Notes: generated by a model from the sequence alone, not told the origin. DNA of 9,064 nucleotides from Frankiales bacterium (GCA_025965735.1 JAOPWK010000250.1:1-9064); one strand, 5' to 3'. Positions 1 to 7,190 are shown, counted from the stretch's first letter. Made by a program: numbers and translations.

Positions 1-561
1 GACCCCGAGCCCAAGTACGGCATGGCCGTCACCGGCGTCGTCAACCCCCAGCGCCTGCTGCGCAACGACGCGGCGAAGGCCGGCCTGCCGCTGTCGCTGT
101 CCAAGCCGCTCGGCGTCGGCGTGCTCAACAACCGGCACAAGAGCACGGGCGAGGTGTTCGCGCACGCGGTCGACAGCATGGTCCGGCTGAACCGGGACGC
201 CGGGCAGGCCGCGGTGGCGGCCGGGGCACGCGCCGCCACGGACGTCACGGGCTTCGGCCTGCTCGGGCACCTCTACAAGATGATGCGGGCGAGCGGGGTC
301 ACCGCCGTGGTCGACAGCGCCGCGGTCCCCTACCTGGACGGCGCCCGCGAGGCCCTGCGCGACGGCTTCGTCAGCGGCGGCACCCGGCGCAACCTCGACT
401 GGGTGCGGCCGCACCTGTCGGCGGACGTGCCCGAGGACGAGCTGCTGCTGCTGGCCGACGCGCAGACCAGCGGCGGCCTGCTCGTGGTCGGCGAGGTGCC
501 GGGGTACCCGGTCGTGGGCGAGGTGGTCGCGCGGCGCGACGCGGTGGTCGAGGTCCGCTAG
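1..561 (+). CDS. selD: Selenide, water dikinase (SelD), C-terminal part, truncated by window edge
   Basis: The frame is open from base 1 to a TAG at 559-561 (186 residues). SelD makes selenophosphate from selenide and ATP, the selenium donor for selenocysteyl-tRNA synthesis in the cytoplasm. The visible part starts inside the family motif DPEPKYG, then shows the PurM/AIRS-type C-terminal domain with DVTGFGLLGH (window residues 81-90) and the late QTSGGLL motif (155-161), both characteristic of SelD. Family members are about 330-350 residues, so roughly the first 150, including the catalytic Cys/Sec and Lys near the N terminus, lie outside the window. I therefore cannot tell whether this SelD is itself a selenoprotein. 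It converges on a formate dehydrogenase operon whose large subunit has an in-frame UGA, which fits the need for selenophosphate. selA, selB and the selenocysteine tRNA are not in the window. Confidence 0.95.
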   Translation, partial: DPEPKYGMAVTGVVNPQRLLRNDAAKAGLPLSLSKPLGVGVLNNRHKSTGEVFAHAVDSMVRLNRDAGQAAVAAGARAATDVTGFGLLGHLYKMMRASGVTAVVDSAAVPYLDGAREALRDGFVSGGTRRNLDWVRPHLSADVPEDELLLLADAQTSGGLLVVGEVPGYPVVGEVVARRDAVVEVR

Positions 562-571
562 CGCCGGACCT
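551..571. terminator. Possible bidirectional terminator hairpin between selD and the MFS transporter
   Basis: A perfect 7-bp inverted repeat (AGGTCCG at 551-557, CGGACCT at 565-571) encloses a 7-base loop, CTAGCGC. The loop contains the stop codons of both convergent genes, which share the four bases CTAG at 558-561. The hairpin lies entirely within coding ends because there is no intergenic DNA. There is no T tract on either side, so this is not a classic intrinsic terminator; high-GC actinobacteria often use hairpins without one. The structure is seen in the sequence; terminator function is inferred. Confidence 0.45.
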
Positions 572-1847
572 TCGGCCCGGCCGTGGCCGGCGCCGGGTAC
601 GGGTCCAGCGCGTCGGAGCGGGGGCGCTTGGTGAGGAAGGTCAGCGCGACCGACACCAGCGCCAGGACGCCGATGACGGTGTAGGCGCGGTCGTAGTCGC
701 CCTCACCTGCCAGGGCCGCGGCCAGCTGCGGGCCGACGACGCCGCCCAGGCTCCAGCCGACCAGCATCAGGCCGTAGATGGCACCGGCGAACGTGACGCC
801 GAAGAAGTCACCGGCCGTCGCCGGCATCGTGCCGAAGGCGCCGCCGTAGCAGAGGTAGATGACCGCGCCCAGCGCGAAGAACAGGGCCTTGTTCTCGGCG
901 TGCGGGATGAGCAGGAAGCAGACGCCCTGCAGGGCGAGCATCGCGGCGAACGCCGGCATGCGGCCGATCTTGTCCGAGGCTGCCGCCCACACGACCCGGC
1001 CCGCGCCGTTGAAGATCGCCCAGACGCCGACCACCCCGGCAGCCGCGGCCGCGCTGTAGCCGGCGATGTCGCTGGCCGACGCGGCGGCCTGGCTGATGAG
1101 CGCGATGCCGGCCGCGACGTTCAGCGTGAGGATCGCGGTGAGCAGGTACCACTGCGGCGTGCGCAGCGCCTCGCCCGTCGTGTAGTCGCGCAGCCCTGCC
1201 CCGCCCGAGCCGGCGGCGGGCGACCAGCCGGGGACGGCGTACCCCTCCGGCGGGTTGCGGAAGAACGCCGCACCGGCCAGCGACATCAGCAGGTAGGCGA
1301 TGCCCAGCGGCAGGAAGGCGCGGGTCGGCACCTCGCGGTTGCGCTCGATGAGGGCCTGGGCGACCGGCGAGGTGAGCACCGCGCCGAAGCCGAAGCCGCC
1401 GACCGCCAGGCCGGTGATGAGGCCGCGCTTGTCCGGGAACCACTTGAGCAGCATGGCGATCGGCACGATGTAGGCCAGCCCGAGCCCGAAGCCGCCGACG
1501 ACGCCGTAGCTGAGGACGAGCAGCCACAGGTCGTCCGCTGACGAGGCGAGCGAGGCGCCGATGATGCCGAGGCCGTAGACGACGCCGCCGGTGAGGGCGA
1601 CCGGACGGGGGCCGGCGCGGTCCTGCCAGCGGCCGCCGATGAAGGCGCCGAGGAAGATCATGCCGATGGTGACCGTGAAGGGCAGCGAGGCCTGCACCTT
1701 GCTCAGCGCGAAGGCGGAGTCCTCCGACTGCAGCGCCTTGCTGAAGATGCTCCACGCGTAGACCGCGCCGATCGAGAACTGCAGCAGCAGCGCGGCGAGG
1801 ACGAGCCCCCACCGCCCCTTCGTGGGGTTGTCCGAGGTGCTGACCAT
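558..1847 (-). CDS. OFA (oxalate/formate antiporter) family MFS transporter
   Basis: This 429-residue protein is a 12-helix major facilitator. The first helix (about residues 13-35) carries FSIGAVYAWSIF, characteristic of the OFA branch that includes oxalate:formate antiporter OxlT and E. coli YhjX. The inter-helix motif A appears as GGRWQDRAGPRP (71-82), and the second half carries GAGRVVWAAASDKIGR, the matching loop of the C-terminal half. Length is normal for the family and there is no signal peptide. The ATG start is supported by GGGAG at 1855-1859, 7 bases upstream. It lies 64 bp after the NrfD-type subunit on the same strand, so it is probably part of, or co-regulated with, the formate dehydrogenase operon. 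Import of formate, or oxalate/formate exchange, is the natural inference, but OFA proteins also carry other small carboxylates and the substrate cannot be read from sequence. Its TAG stop overlaps the selD stop. Confidence 0.9.
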   Translation of the reverse strand: MVSTSDNPTKGRWGLVLAALLLQFSIGAVYAWSIFSKALQSEDSAFALSKVQASLPFTVTIGMIFLGAFIGGRWQDRAGPRPVALTGGVVYGLGIIGASLASSADDLWLLVLSYGVVGGFGLGLAYIVPIAMLLKWFPDKRGLITGLAVGGFGFGAVLTSPVAQALIERNREVPTRAFLPLGIAYLLMSLAGAAFFRNPPEGYAVPGWSPAAGSGGAGLRDYTTGEALRTPQWYLLTAILTLNVAAGIALISQAAASASDIAGYSAAAAAGVVGVWAIFNGAGRVVWAAASDKIGRMPAFAAMLALQGVCFLLIPHAENKALFFALGAVIYLCYGGAFGTMPATAGDFFGVTFAGAIYGLMLVGWSLGGVVGPQLAAALAGEGDYDRAYTVIGVLALVSVALTFLTKRPRSDALDPYPAPATAGPKVRR

Positions 1848-1911
1848 GTCGGCTCTCCCGTCCGGGCCCCTGGTCGGGCCGACGGAGGGGTACCCGCTGG
1901 AGCGCGAAGGA
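1848..1911 (-). other. Intergenic gap between nrfD-type gene and OFA transporter, with small inverted repeat
   Basis: This 64-bp gap is the only sizeable one inside the dehydrogenase/transporter unit. It holds a 5-bp inverted repeat with a 6-base loop (1865-1869 with 1876-1880, GGCCC/GGGCC) and the transporter ribosome-binding site GGGAG at 1855-1859. The repeat has no T tract and is short for such GC-rich DNA, so it may be chance; a weak attenuator reducing transporter expression is possible. I see no convincing promoter here. Confidence 0.3.
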
Positions 1912-2913
1912 CTACACGGACCGGGTGCGGCCGTGCTGCTCGACCCGCTCGCGCTGCGGGACCACCGTGTAGCGCGGGTCGCGCGCGGAGGCCTGGCCGG
2001 CCTCGAAGACGCCGAAGCGCAGGCAGGCCGAGCCGGCCATCAGCGCCGCGCCCGAGACGGCGGACAGCAGACGGCTGCGGCGGCCCAGCACCGCGCCGAC
2101 GGCGCCGGCCGCCGTCAGCGCCTTGCTCGCCCGCATCAGGGTGCCGGCATGACCGTCGTGCAGCGGCTCGGCCGTGATGCCCATGCCGGCCTCCATGTGG
2201 CGCTCGACGGCCAGCTCCAGCACTGCGCCGGCGACCGCCAAGCGGCGGGCAGGCGAGGCCTCTGACAGCGGCGCCGCGAGCAGGCCGAGCCCCCCGGAGG
2301 CGGCGGACGCGGAGCCGACGAAGACGAAGGGCAGGTGCCGGTGCGCGGCGTGCCAGGTGGGCGTCGCCGTGTTGGTGAGCAGCACCGCGGTGTAGGACGC
2401 CACCGCCGGGGCCACGACCGCCGCGGTCAGCCCGGCCGGACGCGCGGACCAGCCGAGCAGCCGACCCGGCAGCGTCCGCCGCAGCCGCGGGGGCAGCAGC
2501 TCGGCCGTGCCGGCCAGCCCGGCGAACGGCCCGTACAGCGTGAGGATCCAGGTGCCGACCGACATCGGCGACGTCGGCTTGGCCACTCGCAGCATGTGGT
2601 GGAACCGCTCCGGCCGGCCGAGGTCCTTGACCAGCGCGAGCATCGACAGCGTCAGCCCCACCAACGCCCCGATGCGGCCGGTCCGGCGGAGCACAGGGCG
2701 GTCGGTGAGGTCCGCGCCCGCCGACAGCAGCGAAGATCCGGCGGCGACGCCACCCATGAACAGGTACGCCGGGATGTCGTGCTCCCACGGGGAGGCCTTG
2801 ACGACCGGACGCCCGTAGTACGACGTGAACTCGGCCGGCGGCACCATCGGCTGCTCGCCGTGCTCGCGGCCGCCGCCGCCCTTGCGCCGGCGGGTGCCGG
2901 GCTCTCCGCTCAC
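1912..2913 (-). CDS. nrfD: NrfD/PsrC-like membrane subunit of formate dehydrogenase
   Basis: This 333-residue polytopic protein resembles NrfD/PsrC, the heme-free quinone-interacting membrane subunits of molybdopterin and multi-heme oxidoreductases. A hydrophilic N terminus is followed by the family motif KASPWEHDIPAY (39-50), then about eight hydrophobic segments (for example 47-66 and 80-98). The loop motif KDLGRPERFHHML (96-108) and KPTSPMSVGTW (112-122) are typical of the family. The GTG start at 2913 overlaps the previous stop as GTGA and has GGAGG at 2920-2924, 6 bases upstream. An internal ATG at 2845-2847 (residue 23) is possible, since the first 22 residues are low-complexity and charged, but the coupling signal favours GTG. 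It should anchor the catalytic and Fe-S subunits and pass electrons to menaquinone. It replaces the cytochrome b subunit (FdnI) of E. coli formate dehydrogenase N. The gene symbol is by family, not by proven orthology. Confidence 0.88.
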   Translation of the reverse strand: MSGEPGTRRRKGGGGREHGEQPMVPPAEFTSYYGRPVVKASPWEHDIPAYLFMGGVAAGSSLLSAGADLTDRPVLRRTGRIGALVGLTLSMLALVKDLGRPERFHHMLRVAKPTSPMSVGTWILTLYGPFAGLAGTAELLPPRLRRTLPGRLLGWSARPAGLTAAVVAPAVASYTAVLLTNTATPTWHAAHRHLPFVFVGSASAASGGLGLLAAPLSEASPARRLAVAGAVLELAVERHMEAGMGITAEPLHDGHAGTLMRASKALTAAGAVGAVLGRRSRLLSAVSGAALMAGSACLRFGVFEAGQASARDPRYTVVPQRERVEQHGRTRSV

Positions 2914-3884
2914 CTGCCGCCTCCGGCGAACGCGGCAACCGCGCCGGCCAGCATCGCCAGTGCGGCCAGCCCCGCCTTGCGCCACATCTCCGGCAGGTCC
3001 CGGGTCGTCACGACCGGGTCCGGCGGCAGGCCGTAGACCTCCGGCTCGTCGAGCAGCAGGAAGAACGCGCCCACTCCCCCGACGCCGTCGGTGGGGTCCT
3101 CGCCGTACAGCCGCGCGGAGCTGATGCCCTGCGCGTGCATCGCCTCCACCCGCTGCTCCGCCCGCTCGCGCAGCTCGTCCAGGTCGCCGAACTGGATGGA
3201 GGTGGTCGGGCAGGCCTTGGCGCAGGCGGGGGTGAGCCCGTCGCCGATGCGGTCGTAGCAGAGGGTGCACTTCTGCGCGATGCCCTCGTTCTTGGTGACC
3301 CCCTTCTCGCCGACCCGCCGGTCGATGACGCCGAAGGGGCAGGCCGGGACGCAGTAGCCGCAGCCGTTGCAGATGTCGTCCTGCACGACAACCGTCCCGA
3401 ACTCGGTGCGGAACAGCGCGCCGGTCGGGCAGACGTCGAGGCAGCCGGCGTGCGTGCAGTGCTTGCAGACGTCCGAGGCCATCAGCCAGCGGAAGTCGGT
3501 GCGGCCGTCGGCCCCCACCGCCATGCCGGGCAGGTCGAACGACGGCATCCCGAGGTCGACCTTCGTCGTGTCGGTGCCGAGCGCGTTGCGGTCGCCGGTC
3601 AGCGCGCTGTCGCCCACCCGGTTGAGCACGTCCGAGGCCGGGCTCTGCTCGATGAACGCGACGTGCCGCCACGTGCTGGCGCCGAGCGCCCCCGTGTTGT
3701 CGTACGACGACCCGAGCAGCGTGAAGCCGTCATCGGGCACGGCGTTCCACTCCTTGCACGCCACCTCGCAGGCCTTGCAGCCGATGCAGATCGACGTGTC
3801 GGTGAAGAAGCCCTTGCGCGGCGGGGCGTCGGTCCAGCCCGCGTCCGGCGCCGGGTCGAGGGGGCCGTAGAAGCTGGTGCTCAA
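2910..3884 (-). CDS. fdhB: Formate dehydrogenase beta subunit, four [4Fe-4S] ferredoxin-type protein
   Basis: This 324-residue protein is the electron-transfer subunit, comparable to E. coli FdnH/FdoH (about 300 residues). Four cysteine groups match a four-[4Fe-4S] ferredoxin: Cys33/36/39/43 (CIGCKACEVAC), Cys140/143/148/152, Cys172/175/178/182 (CNGCGYCVPAC) and Cys206/209 with 221/225. A single hydrophobic helix near the C terminus (about 303-320) should tether it to the membrane, as in FdnH. The helix is preceded by basic residues (MWRK), which suggests that the Fe-S domain is cytoplasmic. The start is the rare TTG at 3884, overlapping the catalytic-subunit stop as TTGA, with AGGGA at 3891-3895. 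No ATG or GTG lies between it and the first cluster. The reading frame stays open further upstream, but that part lies over the catalytic gene and is an artefact. It links formate oxidation to the NrfD-type subunit, whose gene overlaps its 3' end by 4 bp. Confidence 0.93.
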   Translation of the reverse strand: MSTSFYGPLDPAPDAGWTDAPPRKGFFTDTSICIGCKACEVACKEWNAVPDDGFTLLGSSYDNTGALGASTWRHVAFIEQSPASDVLNRVGDSALTGDRNALGTDTTKVDLGMPSFDLPGMAVGADGRTDFRWLMASDVCKHCTHAGCLDVCPTGALFRTEFGTVVVQDDICNGCGYCVPACPFGVIDRRVGEKGVTKNEGIAQKCTLCYDRIGDGLTPACAKACPTTSIQFGDLDELRERAEQRVEAMHAQGISSARLYGEDPTDGVGGVGAFFLLLDEPEVYGLPPDPVVTTRDLPEMWRKAGLAALAMLAGAVAAFAGGGR

Positions 3885-6800
3885 GGGTCGTCCCTGGTCA
3901 GGAGCCGGTTGCCCGTCTCGGTCGTGATGCCGGCCCGGCGGCGGTACTCCTCGACGTAGTCGAGCAGGGCCGGTCCGGTCGGCCGCCGGCCCGGCTGGAT
4001 GTCGCACGAGGCGGCCTTGCACTCCTGGATGAAGACGTTGGGGTCGAGCGAGAGCACGAACAGGTCGTTCGCCGAGTCGCCGGTGACGTAGGCCTGGTCG
4101 CCCTGCCCCCAGTGGTACGGCAGCCCGATCTGGTGCACCGTCTTCTCGCCGATCCGCAACGGCGCCATCCGGTCCGTCACCAGCACGCGGGCCTCGATGG
4201 CGGTGCGGGCGGTGACGATCGTGGCGTAGCCCAGGTGCTCGAGCCCCTGCTCGGCGGCCAGCTCCGGCGACACCTCGGCGAACATCTCCGGCTGCAGCTC
4301 GGCGAGGTACGGGAGCCACCGGCTCATGCCGCCCGCGGTGTGGTGCTCGGTCAGCCGGTAGGTCGTGAACACGTACGGGAAGACCTCCGCACCCGGCTCG
4401 CCCGCGGACGGGTTCGAGAGGTTCTCCTTGCGCCGGTAGACCATGCGCGTGGGGTTGGTCTGCTGGCCGTACAGCGCGTTCTTCACCGGCGACTCGTGCG
4501 GCTCGTAGTGCGACGGCAGCGGGCCGTCGAGCAGACCGGTCGGGGCGTACAGCCAGCCCTTGCCGTCAGCCTGCATGATGAACGGGTCGTCGCCGGCGAG
4601 GGCGTCCGGACCGGTCGAGCCGGGCTCGGGCCGGTAGCCCGGTGGCTTGGTGAGCTGGAAGTCCGGAACGTCATGGCCCACCCACTTTCCCTGCTCCTCG
4701 TCCCACCAGACCAGCGCCTTGCGCTCGCTCCACGGCCGGCCCTGCGGGTCTGCGGACGCCCGGTTGTAGAGCACGCGGCGGTCCATCGGCCAGGCCCACC
4801 CCCACTGGGACTCCTGGAGCGGGGTCCGCCGCTCCGCGCGGTTGACGTTCCCCGCGTAGACGCCGCTGTAGATCCAGCAGCCGCCGCTGGTCGAGCCGTC
4901 CGCCCTCATGTCCGTGAATCCGTCGAGCAGCTCCCCCGCCCGCTCGCCGGTCAGGTGGAAGCCGTTGATCTCGCGCAGGATGGCGCGCCCGCTGGGCTCC
5001 TCCGTGCCGTGCTCGACGGGGTAGTCCCACGTCATCGCCTGGATGGCCCGGTCGCGCTCGAGCGTCGACCCGGCAAGCCGCTGCTTGGCGATCCGGCCCA
5101 GGTTGAAGATGAAGTGCAGCTCGCTGCGGCGGTCGAACTCCGGCTCGATCGCCTTGTGCCGCCACTGCAGCATCCGCTGCGTCTGAGTGAACGTGCCCTC
5201 CTTCTCCGTGTGCGCGGCGGCGGGGAAGAAGAACACCTCCGTGCCGATGTCCTCGGTGCGCAGCTCGCCGGTGGCGATCTCCGGCGCGTCCTTCCAGAAC
5301 GTCGCGGACTCGATCAGGTTGAGGTCGCGCACGACGAGCCACTTGAGGTGCGACATGGCCAGGCGCTGGATCTTGCCCTGCGCTGACCCGACGGCGGGGT
5401 TCTGGCCGAGCAGGAAGTAGCCCTCGACCTTGTCGTCGAGCATGTCCAGCACCGTGCGGTACGTGCCGTGGTCGCCGCTGATGCGGGGCAGCCAGTCGAA
5501 GCCGTAGCCGTTCTCGGCTGTCGCCGCCTGGCCGAACCACGCCTTGAGCAGGCTGACGGTGTAGGCGTCCGCCTGGGTCCAGAAGCCCTTCTGGTCCTTG
5601 TTCCGGACACTGTCGAGGTAGGCCTCGAAGTCGTCGTGCTCCCCTGCCTTGGGCATCGGCAGGTAGCCGGGCAGCAGGTTGTAGAGCGTCGGGATGTCGG
5701 TCGACCCCTGGATGCTGGCGTGCCCGCGCAGCGCGAGGATGCCGCCCCCTGGCCGGCCCATGTTCCCCAGCAGCAGCTGGATGATGGCGGCGCCGCGGAT
5801 GTACTGGACGCCGACCGAGTGCTGGGTCCACCCGACCGAGTAGACCCACGCGGTGGTGCGCTCGCGGCCGCTGTTGCTCGTGACCGCCTCGGCCACCTCG
5901 AGGAAGGCCTCCGGCGGGACGCCGCACACCTCCTGCACGAGCTCGGGGGTGTAGCGCGCGTAGTGCCTCTTCAGGACCTGGAAGACGGTCTGCGGGTGCT
6001 GCAGCGTCTCGTCGCGCTGCACCTCGGCGCTCTCGAGGTTCGCGCCGCGGCCGCCGAGCTCGTGGCCGGCGCCGCGCTCGCGCTGCGAGTGCTCCGACTC
6101 CTCCTTCTCGCCGTCGTCAGCGTGACCGGCGTAGGACCAGGAGGCCGTGTCGTAGGTGCCCGTCTCCGGGTCGTAGCCGGAGAACAGGCCGTCGTGCTCG
6201 TCGACGTCCTGGAAGTCCTCGCCCACGAGGGTGGCCGCGTTCGTGTACGCGACGACGTACTCCCTGAAGTACTTCTCGTTGTCGAGGATGTACTTGATCA
6301 GCGCGCCCAGGAACACGATGTCGCTGCCCGCGCGGATCGGGACGTGCTGGTCGGCGTGAGCGGACGTGCGGGTGAAGCGCGGGTCGATGTGGATGACCTT
6401 GGCCCCGCGCGCCTTGGCCTCCATCACCCACTGGAACCCGACCGGGTGGCACTCGGCCATGTTCGAGCCCTGGATGACGATGCAGTCAGCGTTCGCCAGG
6501 TCCTGCTGCGGTCCCGTGGCACCGCCACGTCCGAACGAGGCCCCCAGACTGGGGACGGTGGAGCTGAGTCATATGCGGGCCTGGTTCTCGATCTGGACCG
6601 CGCCCAGCTCCGTGAACATCTTCTTGATGAGGTAGTTCTACTCGTTGTCGAGGGTGGCCCCTCCCAGGCTCGCGAAGCCGAGCGTGCGGTTCACGCGCTT
6701 GCCGTCGTGGTCGAGGTCCTGCCAGGTGCGCTCGCGCGTCTCGAGCACCCGGTCGGCCACCATGCGGGTCGCGGTGTCGAGGTCGAGCTCCTCCCACTCG

Positions 6801-7138
6801 GTGCCGTGGGGGCGCCGGTAGAGGACGGTCTTCTGGCGGCGCGGGCTGTTCACCAGCTGCTCGCTGGCCGAGCCCTTGGGGCACAGCCGGCCGCGGCTCA
6901 CCGGGGAGTCCGGGTCGCCCTCGATCTGCACGACCTTCTCGTCCTTGACGTAGACGAGCTGGCCACAGCCGACGGCGCAGTAGGGGCAGACGCTGCGCGC
7001 GACGCGGTCGGCGGTGGCCGTGCGGGGCTGCAGGTCTGCCGTCCGCTGCGACTGCGCCGCGGCACCACGGCCGAGCGGGTCGTCCCCGGTCAGCTGCCGG
7101 TAGACCGGCCAGCTGAGCAAGACGTCCTTGAGCCCCAC
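3881..7138 (-). CDS. fdhA: Selenocysteine-containing formate dehydrogenase catalytic subunit, with an additional in-frame UAG (possibly disrupted)
   Basis: This is a molybdopterin (bis-MGD) oxidoreductase of the FdnG/FdhF family, oxidising formate to CO2. One frame runs 1086 codons from GTG at 7138 to TGA at 3881-3883, interrupted only by TAG at codon 167 and TGA at codon 190. The N terminus carries the [4Fe-4S] ligands Cys51, 54, 58 and 86 (CPYCAVGC, LCPKG) and the conserved Lys88. Codon 190 lies in QIENQARI-U-LSSTV, exactly where the family has selenocysteine. The active-site Arg is present at 471 (ALRGHASIQG). The MGD-binding C-terminal domain is at about 930-1085. The GTG start has GGAGG 6 bases upstream. 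There is no twin-arginine signal, unlike FdnG, so a cytoplasmic active site is likely. Oddities: TAG replaces a Glu codon, and the residue after Sec is Leu where the family has the catalytic His. If both are real, the product is truncated at 166 residues and the gene is a pseudogene; otherwise it encodes an enzyme of about 1085 residues. Confidence 0.9.
6540..6556 (-). promoter_or_regulatory. Candidate bacterial SECIS hairpin in fdhA
   Basis: On the minus-strand mRNA, bases +13 to +29 after the UGA form a 7-bp stem (GUCCCCA / UGGGGGC, one G-U pair) closed by the three-base loop GUC. The G at +20 is first in the loop. Published bacterial SECIS models ask for a short stem-loop inside the coding region with a G among the first two loop bases, about 16-37 bases from the UGA; this fits. 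SelB would bind it to deliver selenocysteyl-tRNA. The three-base loop is minimal, and a competing pairing of CACCG with a downstream CGGUG is possible, so function is inferred. Confidence 0.6.
6569..6571 (-). other. In-frame UGA predicted to encode selenocysteine (Sec190)
   Basis: The codon is in the same frame as both flanking halves of the catalytic subunit. It falls after ENQARI, where FdhF/FdnG-family formate dehydrogenases carry Sec or Cys as the molybdenum ligand. Reading it as a stop would leave the rest of the enzyme, including the MGD-binding domain, untranslated. A SECIS-like hairpin follows and selD lies in the same window. The next base is C, a context that favours readthrough. 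Confidence 0.9.
6638..6640 (-). other. In-frame UAG stop in fdhA at codon 167, in place of a family Glu codon
   Basis: The frame reads GAC AAC GAG TAG AAC TAC CTC: DNE-stop-NYLIKK. From my knowledge of actinobacterial homologues the motif is DNEENYLIKK, so one G-to-T change (GAG to TAG) explains it. The frame continues normally on both sides, so there is no frameshift. UAG is not a selenocysteine codon and nothing here suggests recoding. It is either a genuine nonsense mutation or a sequence error. Confidence 0.88.
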
Positions 7139-7190
7139 GCACCACCTCCAGGTTCCTGGCGCATACCCAACACCCCGGGAGTCAGTCCCG
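7139..7190 (-). promoter_or_regulatory. fdhA: fdhA leader: ribosome-binding site and short inverted repeats
   Basis: This 52-bp gap separates the small membrane-protein gene from fdhA. A strong Shine-Dalgarno, GGAGG at 7145-7149, is 6 bases from the GTG start and decides that start. Directly upstream, partly overlapping it, is the near-perfect palindrome CCAGG-TT-CCTGG (7148-7159), which could be an operator half-overlapping the translation signal. A second repeat, CGGGA/TCCCG with a 5-base spacer, is at 7176-7190 next to the upstream stop codon and could be a weak terminator. I do not see a clear -10/-35 pair, so fdhA may be co-transcribed with the gene upstream. Confidence 0.4.

Noticed and set aside
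2914..3672. N-terminal extension of the NrfD-type protein through the Fe-S gene.
   Set aside because: The extension is arginine-rich frame-shadow sequence of the Fe-S gene. The GTGA overlap at 2913 with GGAGG upstream marks the true start.
6570..6575. CATATG hexamer straddling the selenocysteine codon.
   Set aside because: A six-base palindrome at one place is expected by chance and arises from the ATA TGA codons; no function is implied.
6638..6640. UAG decoded as pyrrolysine.
   Set aside because: Pyrrolysine is known mainly from methylamine methyltransferases of archaea and a few bacteria; the family residue here is Glu, and no pyl genes are visible.
6461..6640. A frameshift in fdhA.
   Set aside because: Codon-by-codon translation stays in family register across the whole stretch; only substitutions, not insertions or deletions, are needed.
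3881..7138. Reading the catalytic subunit as two separate genes, one ending at 6638 and one starting at ATG 6460.
   Set aside because: Both parts are in the same frame and together match one formate dehydrogenase. The 180 bases between them translate to the conserved NYLIKK...QIENQARI-Sec segment and the FGRGGAT region, and the ATG at 6460 lies inside a conserved stretch with no reason to be a start.
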